Below are positions 35,211-43,865 of a stretch of 64,000 nt of DNA, in pieces (the stretch's first letter is position 1; every line of letters begins with the position of its first letter). Source of the DNA: Ravibacter sp964562455 (lineage in GTDB: Bacteria > Bacteroidota > Bacteroidia > Cytophagales > Spirosomataceae); the NCBI GenBank assembly GCA_964562455.1, contig CAZLTN010000011.1:30585-94584 (forward strand). The letters run 5' to 3'. The notes beneath the pieces were generated by a model. That model ran no database searches, was not told the origin of the DNA, and worked only from the letters and a program-made list of their open reading frames with translations. The translations under genes and the position numbers were made by a program.

Positions 35211-35816
35211 TCAGTGTTTATGGCTCATTTCAGGGGGGTTGATCATAATATGGGCTTTGTGTGTACCTTCATCCATCAGCCAGGGCATACCGGGCACATC
35301 AGGCTTGGTAGGAAGCCCGGTGCTTTTGCCCGTGGCATAGGGTATGTATACTACGTAGCGCCGAAGCCCGTCCTTTATCTCGCCTGTCGCAGTGTCGTAT
35401 TCCTCTTCCGAGCCCCAGTAGGCATAGAGCACTGTCGGTGTCAGCGGCATTTTCAGCTCTCCCGACTCAATCTCAGTCCCGCGGGTATCCATTTTCTGCT
35501 TAAAATTTTTACCCTCGGCAGTCAGGTCTCTTCCCCGGGCCATAAAAGGCTCCAGCTCGTTGAAATAGCACGATACCGAAATGCCTTTAAATTTAGGGTT
35601 GTCTGCCAGGCAGACCAGGTTGTTCTTCCCTTCGCGGAGCACGACGAACTCTCCTTTCCGGCTGTATCCGTAAACCATGGCGCTGTCCCTCTTATCTAAG
35701 GGAGCGGCCATAACTGCCGTTTTAATCTGGAGCTCGGAAGGGTATATTTTATTCTGGGCTCCTGCCGGTACGCAGGCCAGCAACATAAGGGCAGGTAAAT
35801 AAGATTTGTAGTTCAT
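35211..35816 (-). CDS. Exported protein of unknown function in the TonB/protease operon
   Basis: 201 residues with a signal peptide (LMLLACVPAGA). No known family was recognised with certainty. Visible features are a conserved-looking C-terminal stretch (PGMPWLMDEGTHKAHIMINPP) with histidines and the ending MSHKH, an acidic EEEYDTATGEIKDG loop, and VYIPYATGKSTGLP. The His-rich tail could bind metal or haem (speculation). It lies 34 bp upstream of the protease-HEAT gene and 81 bp downstream of the DUF6850 gene, so it is very likely co-transcribed with them. Confidence 0.7.
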   Translation of the reverse strand: MNYKSYLPALMLLACVPAGAQNKIYPSELQIKTAVMAAPLDKRDSAMVYGYSRKGEFVVLREGKNNLVCLADNPKFKGISVSCYFNELEPFMARGRDLTAEGKNFKQKMDTRGTEIESGELKMPLTPTVLYAYWGSEEEYDTATGEIKDGLRRYVVYIPYATGKSTGLPTKPDVPGMPWLMDEGTHKAHIMINPPEMSHKH

Positions 35817-35897
35817 GGGAGTAGTAGTTAATGTGACAATTAGACAATTTGATGATTAGGCAATGAGTCCCGATAGCTATTGAATGTAAGTTTTAGC

Positions 35898-37487
35898 TTA
35901 GTAGAAAATCCCAAGCGCCACCCGGAGGCTGGTTCGTAAGGCTGATTGATAATAGGTTTCCGATGAGGGAATTCCCCGGGTAAATGTTCCGCTTCCCGAA
36001 AGATAAAATTGTGTCCCGGTATAAGTTGCGGGGAAAAAGCTGTAGCGCAGGGAAGCGCCGCCACCAACCATATCAGCGCTTAGCCAGGCATGATCAGGAT
36101 AAAGCAGCTCATTAGCGGCCCTGGCATTGGTACCCCGGGAAGGGTAGACCAGCTCTTCACTGATATTCGCCCGGTAAAGGCCCGAGAGAAAGATCCGTAC
36201 GGCCTGCCGCCTTCGGCCTGCCACCAGCTTTTCGGCCCGGACTTCCGCTTCCGCGGAGGAGATCTGCTGAGAAGACAGCTGATTGTACAAATACCGGCTG
36301 GACATGTCCGAAAAACATCCGGAGGCAGACAACTTCCAGTCGACCGATTGCCGATCGGCCGTATAACCCGTAATGGTATACCCCAAGCCTGCATTTGTAA
36401 ATTCAGTTTTGTAAAAAATCCCTTCAAAGGCCGTAACCCATAGAGCGCCGGCAGGATCATACACCTGGTGATATTCCCTGCCGTCTCCCTTTTTCTGAAG
36501 CACGTGAAAACTCAGCTCTCCATAGCCCGATGTACGGTCGCGCCGCCAGACGGCTGACCAGTTCCATTGCCTGCTTTTGAACTGTCCGCCCAGCGTCGGA
36601 CGGGTAATCCCGTCCCGGGTGTCCTCGATATAATGTCCGAAGCCGAGCGATGACATAAAGATAGAGTTGCGGAATTGCTTTTCAAACTGCCATCCGGCGG
36701 CCAGATCGTTCCCGGTATAGGCCCTGGTAACCGACAATGAAAAAATAGTCGGTGCGTCGTGTATCGAAAGCCCCTTCAGCCTGTATTGACGATGTGCGGT
36801 AGGCTGCCTGTTTTCCATTTCCACCTCTTCCCGAAAAAAACCGGCGCTGAAACTGAGCCCCGTGCGGGTACCCGGCGCCGGACTCCAGATAACTCCCGGG
36901 CTCAGCCTGAGATTTTTAGCATAGTTGAGCGGACGCGGGTCGTTTTGCCTGGCGCCTGTTTCAACTTCATATTCCACGGCCAGTCCCAGGGATACCCGCC
37001 TGCTGAAAAGCGGGTTGGTCGCCAGGGTGGCCGACAAATTGAAAAGCTGCTTCTTCCAGTCACCTCCCAGAGAATCCGCCAACACATAAGGCGTTCCGCG
37101 GTACGGATCAAGAATGTCTGCCCACCTGATGTCCTCCTCCCACTTTTGCCTGAAGCGGAAACCCCCATAAAAAGAGAGCTTCCGGATCGCCTGGATACGC
37201 TCGGCTTCCAGCCCGGCGGCGTGCACGGCAGATGCCTGCTGAGGACGATGAAAAGAACCTGATTCCGTCTGCCCGGAAACCGATGCCGTTGCCACTGACA
37301 ACATCGTATCAAGGCCGACGCCGGCGCTGTTATCGCTTTGCAGCCACAACGCCCGCTCAAACCGTAGTACCCATCTTCCCGACTTGTCGGCAGACAGCGA
37401 ATCGAGGGGAAACTGCGGACGGGCGTTCACATTCAGAACACCCGCCGAGACGCAGATCCATAGAGTTAAAAATCTTCTTTTCATCAT
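35898..37487 (-). CDS. DUF6850-type outer-membrane beta-barrel protein
   Basis: 529 residues. After a signal peptide (LWICVSAGVLNVNA) the sequence is dominated by alternating beta strands with aromatic girdles (FYGGFRFRQKWEEDIRW, FSLSVTRAYTGNDLAAGW) and ends in a strand with terminal aromatic residue (LRVALGIFY), the signature of an outer-membrane barrel. Such proteins accompany DUF4876 proteins and TonB receptors in Bacteroidota, and the same partners are present here. The DUF6850 label is from recall of the family, not a search. It follows the DUF4876 gene by 26 bp. Confidence 0.75.
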   Translation of the reverse strand: MMKRRFLTLWICVSAGVLNVNARPQFPLDSLSADKSGRWVLRFERALWLQSDNSAGVGLDTMLSVATASVSGQTESGSFHRPQQASAVHAAGLEAERIQAIRKLSFYGGFRFRQKWEEDIRWADILDPYRGTPYVLADSLGGDWKKQLFNLSATLATNPLFSRRVSLGLAVEYEVETGARQNDPRPLNYAKNLRLSPGVIWSPAPGTRTGLSFSAGFFREEVEMENRQPTAHRQYRLKGLSIHDAPTIFSLSVTRAYTGNDLAAGWQFEKQFRNSIFMSSLGFGHYIEDTRDGITRPTLGGQFKSRQWNWSAVWRRDRTSGYGELSFHVLQKKGDGREYHQVYDPAGALWVTAFEGIFYKTEFTNAGLGYTITGYTADRQSVDWKLSASGCFSDMSSRYLYNQLSSQQISSAEAEVRAEKLVAGRRRQAVRIFLSGLYRANISEELVYPSRGTNARAANELLYPDHAWLSADMVGGGASLRYSFFPATYTGTQFYLSGSGTFTRGIPSSETYYQSALRTSLRVALGIFY

Positions 37488-37513
37488 CTTCCGGCGCGCA
37501 TTAGGCCCGGGTA

Positions 37514-38719
37514 TTACCAGGATTTAGGAGTCGGTGTTTTGAGCACTTCGAAGTCAAGCGTGCTGTTATTGGTGTCCTGCAGGACCCGGCGGCCGTTTAA
37601 GGTAGTTTTCACCTTTCTCCTGACCGATTCCTTAACGTAGGTACCTGAACAGAAGGTAAATCCTGCATCCAGCGCTGCCGGGAGCCGCTTGAATGCCGAA
37701 GCATTCTCATTTGAAATTGCATCTACCGCGTCGATCACGTTGGCAACAGGCAGTTGGGGATAGCTCCTGGTAGAGGTACTTCCGGGCTCTGTAAAAAGAG
37801 GCAGGCCCGCCGGGTCAGGGTGCTTAAATATGGCGATGCTCGGCCCGAAAACGGTAGTCAGCCAATCAAACATAGTAGGTACCGCTACATAAACCTGGAC
37901 CATATTGGGAACCGCGGGATTGTCGGTATCTCTCCCGCTTTTTTCGTAATAGGTTTCAAAATTACCGACCGGGGTACCCAGGTCAACCGGGGAGTTAGGA
38001 TTGCCGGCCGGATCCGATTTGTGGTTCATTGCCGTTTCGGCGATCACGATAGACGCTCCGGGGGCAATGGGGTAGGTTTTGCCATTCCCCGGAACCATCC
38101 AGATATTACTGAAATAAATATGCTCCGTATCGGTAAGAAAACCGCTCGGCTTGGAAGAAGCTGATAAATAGGGATTCCCCACTACGTCCCCGATACAAAG
38201 GCTGTCGGCATAAAGTGTATCGGTAGAGTTGTTGTATATCTCGTAAAACTGGTCATAAAAATAAAAGCTGGGTGAACCCGTATAATAAATCTCCTTCAGG
38301 ACCAGTCCCCCTACCGGAGAGCCTTTGAGACGAATTTCAATATTTCCCCCGGAGGAGCTCAAAACGTAGTTACTTACCGAAGCATTGAGGAATACCTCAC
38401 TGTCGATCCCGGTTTGGGCAAGCCCTTCCGAAGAAGACAAATCGCGCGATACGCTGATCTGGTAGGTACCCGGAATCAGCGTGCCGAACATCGCAACCCC
38501 GGAGGCATTCGTCGTCGACTTTTCCGTCACATTGGTAACAGTATTGGTAACGCTGACGGTCGCCCCCGATACCAGTTGGTCCTTATAGGTTTCGGGATAA
38601 GACACCGTGACCGAAAACCCGACAGGCTTTACCTCATTGTCATCCTTACATGCTATCCATGCAGTTGCGGAAAGAAATATAAGAAGCACATAAAACACTT
38701 TCTTTTTCATCAGAATCAT
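37514..38719 (-). CDS. DUF4876-type surface lipoprotein
   Basis: About 402 residues. The lipobox ATAWIAC gives a lipid anchor near the N-terminus. An Ig/carboxypeptidase-regulatory-like domain (VTVSYPETYKDQLVSGATVS, GTYQISVSRDLSS) is followed by a longer beta-rich domain (LVLKEIYYTGSPSFYFYDQFYEIYN) typical of DUF4876. Start ATG 38719 was taken; ATG 38710 is equally possible, and TTG 38722 was rejected. It lies between the TonB receptor (61 bp) and the barrel protein (26 bp). It probably acts at the cell surface as a SusD-like accessory to the receptor (inference); the ligand is unknown. Confidence 0.82.
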   Translation of the reverse strand: MILMKKKVFYVLLIFLSATAWIACKDDNEVKPVGFSVTVSYPETYKDQLVSGATVSVTNTVTNVTEKSTTNASGVAMFGTLIPGTYQISVSRDLSSSEGLAQTGIDSEVFLNASVSNYVLSSSGGNIEIRLKGSPVGGLVLKEIYYTGSPSFYFYDQFYEIYNNSTDTLYADSLCIGDVVGNPYLSASSKPSGFLTDTEHIYFSNIWMVPGNGKTYPIAPGASIVIAETAMNHKSDPAGNPNSPVDLGTPVGNFETYYEKSGRDTDNPAVPNMVQVYVAVPTMFDWLTTVFGPSIAIFKHPDPAGLPLFTEPGSTSTRSYPQLPVANVIDAVDAISNENASAFKRLPAALDAGFTFCSGTYVKESVRRKVKTTLNGRRVLQDTNNSTLDFEVLKTPTPKSW

Positions 38720-38783
38720 CAAATATTAAATTATTGACTATTAAAAACTTGCAAATTCATTGATCGCGCCGAGCTGCCAGCCG

Positions 38784-41700
38784 TCATATCTTCAGCGACA
38801 TTTCCATTCCAAAAAACAGGGGCTGGTTCCTCCTGGTAAAATCCCCTTTCCAACGCCTGCTTTCCTCGAGCGGACGGTGCATCAGCACATTGTTGGCAAA
38901 AAATGAAAACCCTGCATAACGCCCGATCGATTTCGTCAGGCGGAGATTCAGCAGCCAGAGCGGCTTCCATTTTTCCGTCACGTAGTATTGCGGAAGGATG
39001 ATCATGTAGATGTCGCCATCGCGGACAGGAGAAAGATTGTTCCTTTCTTCCCCGGTAAGGCGCGCCACCTCGCCGGTACTCCGGTCGATATAGCCTTCTG
39101 CACGGCTTTCATAGTTGATGTAGCGGTCCTGCTGCAGCCAGATCGTCTGGAGCGCAAACGTAAAGACAAGACTTACCTGGGGGATATGATGAATGGCCCT
39201 GAGCGTGGTATTGAAACGCTGGTGCTCGGTACCCCTCCCCGAAGGAAAAATCCCGACCCTCCTGCTTTCCGCCCCGCTGGTTGTAAGCTTGGTTACATAC
39301 GGGTTAAGCGATGAGCTTTCTGATTTCATCCAGGCGCCGTTCAAAACGAATGAAGTCCTGATAGAGCTGAACAGCCCCATATCCAGGTCAAACTCTACGC
39401 CCGTATTCACATTCAGACGGTCATTTACCGGGACCATATAGTCGGTCATCAGCGTATCCGTACGAACGGGAACGGGATTTACCGAAGGCGGTCTCCCGGC
39501 CGGCGTTTCCGCTACGCCGTAGCGCAGCACCGGCATCGGCAGAGTACTCCCGATAGTGCTCGAAAATCCGTACCCGTTGGTTGTTCTTTCATGAAATGCC
39601 GTTACGCTTATGCGCTTTCCACCGGGTTTCCAGTCGAATCCCGCCTCCTTTTTCGTATTGTACGAAAGCTTCAGGTCCGGGTTTTCGGTATTGAACACTT
39701 TTGTAGTGATCAGCGTGAGCCGTTCAGCAGGATTTTCCGCGAAATAGTTAAGGTTTACCAGGTCATAGTAGGCATTTTGCGGGTAAAGATACAGGAGGGT
39801 GGGCGCCTTGGCGGTAATCCCGTAACCGGCCCTTACCGACAGATCGGGACAGACCTGGTAAGATGCGTTCACCCTCGGGGAAATGATGGTACCAAACCTG
39901 GTGCCGATTATACCGGAAGGCTGGACATTGTCGTACCGGAGCCCTAACTGTACATAAGCGTCCCTGTCCAGGAAACGGGTATAGATATTATCCTCCAGGT
40001 AAAAGGAAAGCTGGGTCAGGGCCGGTATTTCGGCGAACGAGCGGGGACGAAAACCGTTTCCCGACATCATACGCGGCGGCCTGCTCAGATCGTAAGTTTT
40101 TCCTTTTCCGTCATTGCCGTCATATTTCCACTCTATACCCGCAAGTACGCGGTGATTCAGCCCTCCTGTACGCCCGAAGAAGCTGTTGGTCACTTTTACA
40201 AAAATATTGAGGGGCCGCCCGTCTATCCATAGCTTGCTGAGGTAGGTGCTCGGAAGATACTCCCCCACTACCATCGTATCTTTCATCGCATAGGATAAAG
40301 GATAAACGTAGGAGGTAATCAGCTCTTGCTGAAAGCCTTTCTGTACCGAATAATTGGCCGAGACGGTATAGCTCAATACTTTTGAAAACCGCATGCCTGC
40401 GTTCCACTTCCCGTTTGTGCTGAATCTGAAGCCGAGGTCCTGTGCTCTCCTTTCGGTCATAAAAACATCGTTGGGATCGGTCCGCCGGTGGTCGATATTC
40501 ATACCATAGGAGAGGTGCGTAGTGGTATGCAGAGGCCTCTCATCGAAAAAACGGTTACTGTAAAGCAGGCTGGCGGTAAGCCTGTTATAACTGGTATAGT
40601 TATAGCGCTGGTCTGAAACCGAATAAGTATAATCCAGGTCCGCATTCAGCGTACCTTTCTTTTCACCTAATCCCATCCCTTTTCCCATCCACAATTGCGT
40701 AAGGGTGGGGTTAATCCTGACCTTCACCTGGAAAGGTTCCCTGCCGGCCTTGGTTTTCACAATTACCGCCCCGGAAGTAAGGTCGCCGTACTCTACCGAC
40801 GGGATGCCCCTGATCACCTCTATCGACTCGATATTGTCTGCCGACACCTGCCGGAAATCGACGCCGGCACCTGTCGTCGTAGCAAAAGAAGCATTAGCCC
40901 CCGCAGTCGAGGTGTTGGACGCCTGCAGGTTAGCGTTATTGGATACCGGCGCTCCATTGACAATAAGCGAAGTGCCGAGGCTTCCTACATTGTCCGTATT
41001 GACCTGTCTTATGGATACCTTGCTTACACTGTTGAGAGAAGGATTAGTTGCGATCCCTCCGGGCAGCAGCTGCATGACATCAGCCAGGCTTGTCGCCTGC
41101 AGGTGCTCTATGGCGGTTTTCGAGATAGTCGACGCCGTAGCGCCGCCCACCTTGTTTTCCGACGCAACTACCTTTACCTCCTTCAGGCTCCATACCGATT
41201 CATCCACGCCGAAATCAGCCTGTACCAAGGGACTTCCGCCTTCTATTTTCAGCGTTTTCTCAAGCGGAACGGTCGTAAGGCTCTGTACTTTAATGGTATA
41301 TTTCCCTTCCGGGACACCAGGGATCACAAAAGCGCCGGTCTCGTCGGTGTAGGCAAACAATCCCAGCTCGGCTATGCCGACTGTCGCCATCTCTACCGCT
41401 TCGCCTGTTTTTTGCTTATATACCCTTCCTTTCACCGCTGCCTTTTCGATACTTTTCCTTTTCGTATGCTCCGGTATCTCTCCTGCAGGCTCTTTAACTG
41501 CGCCTTTCTTTATTACGAAGTACCGCGGCCTCATCTCGGAGTGTTCCAGGCCGGTCGGTTTCAGTATCCCGCGTAACGCTTCTTCCAGGCTGGCCTTTTT
41601 TTCATTCGGATTGAAATAGACCTGCACCTTATCTACCACGGAAGGCTCATATGCAAACCTCACATCAAACTGCCGGCTTATCGTATGAAGCGCCTCCTTT

Positions 41701-41801
41701 ACAGGCATCAGCCTAGCCTGCGCCCCGCATGCGGAGGTCCCGATAATGTAAAACAGCACCAGGTTGAAGAAATCCGCTTTAAAGTTTTTCACACACATCA
41801 T
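38784..41801 (-). CDS. TonB-dependent receptor with STN signalling domain (not SusC type)
   Basis: 1005 residues. Signal peptide (FNLVLFYIIGTSACGA), STN domain (MPVKEALHTISRQFDVRFAY, EEALRGILKPTGLEH), carboxypeptidase-regulatory-like domain (KGRVYKQKTGEAVEMATVGI), plug (EHLQATSLADVMQLLPGG, VRQ-type IRQVNTDNVGSLGTSLIVNG) and a 22-strand barrel ending FFGMEMSLKI. It lacks the SusC hallmark segments and is followed by DUF4876, not SusD. Its gene starts 11 bp after the FecR gene, so the pair is co-transcribed, and the STN domain should signal to that FecR. Cargo could be a metal chelate, haem or peptide, and cannot be settled from sequence. Confidence 0.93.
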   Translation of the reverse strand: MMCVKNFKADFFNLVLFYIIGTSACGAQARLMPVKEALHTISRQFDVRFAYEPSVVDKVQVYFNPNEKKASLEEALRGILKPTGLEHSEMRPRYFVIKKGAVKEPAGEIPEHTKRKSIEKAAVKGRVYKQKTGEAVEMATVGIAELGLFAYTDETGAFVIPGVPEGKYTIKVQSLTTVPLEKTLKIEGGSPLVQADFGVDESVWSLKEVKVVASENKVGGATASTISKTAIEHLQATSLADVMQLLPGGIATNPSLNSVSKVSIRQVNTDNVGSLGTSLIVNGAPVSNNANLQASNTSTAGANASFATTTGAGVDFRQVSADNIESIEVIRGIPSVEYGDLTSGAVIVKTKAGREPFQVKVRINPTLTQLWMGKGMGLGEKKGTLNADLDYTYSVSDQRYNYTSYNRLTASLLYSNRFFDERPLHTTTHLSYGMNIDHRRTDPNDVFMTERRAQDLGFRFSTNGKWNAGMRFSKVLSYTVSANYSVQKGFQQELITSYVYPLSYAMKDTMVVGEYLPSTYLSKLWIDGRPLNIFVKVTNSFFGRTGGLNHRVLAGIEWKYDGNDGKGKTYDLSRPPRMMSGNGFRPRSFAEIPALTQLSFYLEDNIYTRFLDRDAYVQLGLRYDNVQPSGIIGTRFGTIISPRVNASYQVCPDLSVRAGYGITAKAPTLLYLYPQNAYYDLVNLNYFAENPAERLTLITTKVFNTENPDLKLSYNTKKEAGFDWKPGGKRISVTAFHERTTNGYGFSSTIGSTLPMPVLRYGVAETPAGRPPSVNPVPVRTDTLMTDYMVPVNDRLNVNTGVEFDLDMGLFSSIRTSFVLNGAWMKSESSSLNPYVTKLTTSGAESRRVGIFPSGRGTEHQRFNTTLRAIHHIPQVSLVFTFALQTIWLQQDRYINYESRAEGYIDRSTGEVARLTGEERNNLSPVRDGDIYMIILPQYYVTEKWKPLWLLNLRLTKSIGRYAGFSFFANNVLMHRPLEESRRWKGDFTRRNQPLFFGMEMSLKI

Positions 41802-41812
41802 ACTCCGGGCAG

Positions 41813-42841
41813 CTATTGAATATAAAATACCCCATCCTGCCTGTACACCGTAATATCCAGTATATCCCGTAAGGCAAGCAAAGCCCCTTCCGGGCTGTCG
41901 CAGGGAATACTTCCTTCCAATCGTCTGTCGTATAGCCCGGGATTACGGATTATTATGTCAACCCCGAACAGCTGACTGATCCGGCCGACGGCTTCCATCA
42001 GGGAAGCGTTCCGGAAATACATCTCGCGCATCTCCCAGTCGACTTTAAGCCCTGACAGTCCTTCCTGCAGCCTGAATTGCCTGTCGGCCCCGAACACAAC
42101 CTGCTCTCCCGGCGACATCCGCCGCAGATCTCCGCCCGCAGACAACTCGACTGAGCCGCTTACCAGGTCTACTTCCACTTCCTTTTCTTTATTTTTCACC
42201 TCAAAGGAAGTCCCCAACACCCTTATATCAAGCCCATTAGGCGTATGAACCACGAACTGATGGTGCTTTTCAACCCTCGCCGGGTCACGGTTCAGGTGCT
42301 TTACGTTCAGAAAGCCATTTCCTTTAAGCCACACCTCCCGGCTCTTCCCGGGTTGCCATGTACGTGCAAAGCGTACTCCGGAGTTCGCCCCCAGATATAT
42401 TTCGGAGCTGTCGGGGAGCATCACTTTCCGGATATTACCATGCCCGGTGGCAATTTCCTCCCAATCCGCTTTATTATACTGCCAAACTGCCAGGGCTAAC
42501 GAACATAATAAAAGGAAAGAAGCCGCAGTCCAATACCCTCCTCCCATATACGCAAAGATCCGGGCTTTCGACCGGGCGGGAGCGCCAGCGGCGGTCTCCC
42601 TTTCTATAGCCTGCCAGATAGCGGCGCGCTGGTGCTCAGATGAGCCGTCATCCGAAAGGAGCAGTTTTTTGATCTCGTCCTCCGCCAAGCGCATCGCATC
42701 GCGTTTCCCGGGGAGGTACCGCACCACTTCCTCCCAGTGCTTTGACAACGCGTCATTTCTTTTACCCTCAACAACCCAGCTTTTAAAATCCTCGTCCGCC
42801 AGGAAATCGACTACTTCGTATAACAGGTACTTTTGGTACAT
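41813..42841 (-). CDS. FecR-family anti-sigma factor
   Basis: 342 residues from ATG 42841; an ATG 21 bases earlier is less likely. The cytoplasmic N-terminus (YQKYLLYEVVDFLADEDF) is followed by a membrane span (AASFLLLCSLALAVWQY), the FecR domain (KVMLPDSSEIYLGANSGVRF, VLGTSFEVKNKEKEVEVDLV) and a C-terminal domain (FRNASLMEAVGRISQLFGVD). It heads the minus-strand block with the TonB receptor 11 bp downstream. No sigma gene lies next to it; the closest candidate on the same strand is at 32292. The 190-bp divergent gap to the KDPG-aldolase gene is AT-rich but shows no perfect -7 box. Confidence 0.93.
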   Translation of the reverse strand: MYQKYLLYEVVDFLADEDFKSWVVEGKRNDALSKHWEEVVRYLPGKRDAMRLAEDEIKKLLLSDDGSSEHQRAAIWQAIERETAAGAPARSKARIFAYMGGGYWTAASFLLLCSLALAVWQYNKADWEEIATGHGNIRKVMLPDSSEIYLGANSGVRFARTWQPGKSREVWLKGNGFLNVKHLNRDPARVEKHHQFVVHTPNGLDIRVLGTSFEVKNKEKEVEVDLVSGSVELSAGGDLRRMSPGEQVVFGADRQFRLQEGLSGLKVDWEMREMYFRNASLMEAVGRISQLFGVDIIIRNPGLYDRRLEGSIPCDSPEGALLALRDILDITVYRQDGVFYIQ

Positions 42842-43031
42842 AACAGGTAAATAAAATGTCATCCAAAAGACTGCCGTACCGGAGAAATTATCCCATGGTT
42901 AAGAAAAAAAATAAATCCGCATTATATTCCTACTTTTATACGATGAATATTCCGAAGGATCTTCCGGTTATTTACAGTAGCTTCGATAAACATTAATAAT
43001 ATCCTGTTCTTTTCCTAATCAATGCCGTAAA

Positions 43032-43718
43032 ATGGGAGACCAGGCAAATGACTACCTTCATTCACTTATGGAATTACAAACTTTTTCATGGTCGCTTTTC
43101 GACCGGATGCCGGTTGTTGGCATCCTCAGAAATATACATCCGGACACCGTTTACCGGCTGGTGCCCGCCTACCAGGCTGCAGGGCTTACCACCCTGGAAA
43201 TTACGATGAATACCCCCGGAGCCGCTTCCATAATCGAAACCCTGAGCAGGCAGTACAATGGCCGGTTGAACATCGGCGCCGGGACCGTCAGGAATACTTC
43301 CGATCTCGAAGCGGCGCTGAAGGCCGGCGCCGGCTTCATTGTCACGCCGGTCCTCGACGAACAGGTAATCAAAGAGTGCGTAAAACTCGGAATCCCTGTA
43401 TTTCCCGGCGCCTATACACCTACCGAAATTTATCGCGCCTGGCACCTGGGCGCACCCGTCGTTAAGGTATTCCCAGCGACATCGTTAGGAGCCGGCTATT
43501 TCAAAGACGTGCTCGCACCGCTGAACGACATAAAGCTGATGCCTACCGGCGGCGTATCGCTCGATACCATTCCCGGGTTCCACAAGGCAGGCGCCGTTGC
43601 TTACGGAATCGGCGGCCCGCTATTCGACAAGGAGCTGATCCGGAAAGAGGACTGGGAAGGACTCGAACGGCATTTCAGAAAATTCAGCACGCTGGTCAGT
43701 GAATTGCGGGCTGAGTGA
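43032..43718 (+). CDS. KDPG/KHG aldolase family protein
   Basis: 228 residues; ATG 43068 would give the usual length of about 216. The TIM-barrel motifs are MPVVGILRNI, LTTLEITMNTPGA (catalytic Glu), LNIGAGTV, GFIVTPVLDEQVI, VPVFPG-like GIPVFPGAYTPTE, and APVVKVFPATSLG, in which the lysine is the Schiff-base residue of the family. Members cleave 2-keto-3-deoxy-6-phosphogluconate or the galactonate version to pyruvate and an aldehyde (pathway knowledge). It faces the MFS/SusCD/aldolase operon and may share a sugar-acid pathway with it. The sequence immediately after its stop carries a short remnant of another gene. Confidence 0.92.
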   Translation: MGDQANDYLHSLMELQTFSWSLFDRMPVVGILRNIHPDTVYRLVPAYQAAGLTTLEITMNTPGAASIIETLSRQYNGRLNIGAGTVRNTSDLEAALKAGAGFIVTPVLDEQVIKECVKLGIPVFPGAYTPTEIYRAWHLGAPVVKVFPATSLGAGYFKDVLAPLNDIKLMPTGGVSLDTIPGFHKAGAVAYGIGGPLFDKELIRKEDWEGLERHFRKFSTLVSELRAE

Positions 43719-43827
43719 AGGCCCGGAAGCCACGATCTGGCAAGGGCACTCACCCGAGCAGGTCAAAGCAATGAAAGACGCATTGGCTAAGCTAAAAGAA
43801 CAGGGTATCGGGTCGCTTAATGATTAA
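43717..43827 (+). pseudogene. Possible C-terminal remnant of an unidentified gene
   Basis: Directly at the end of the aldolase gene, in another frame, an open stretch without its own start encodes EGPEATIWQGHSPEQVKAM and then a helical DALAKLKEQGIGSLND tail with a TAA stop. The amphipathic, protein-like composition suggests the last 36 codons of a lost gene, cut by a deletion that joined it to the aldolase. The family was not recognised. It could also be chance. Confidence 0.35.
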
Positions 43828-43865
43828 GACACGTAAGGAGTGGATCGGCATCGGCGGGGGAAATA

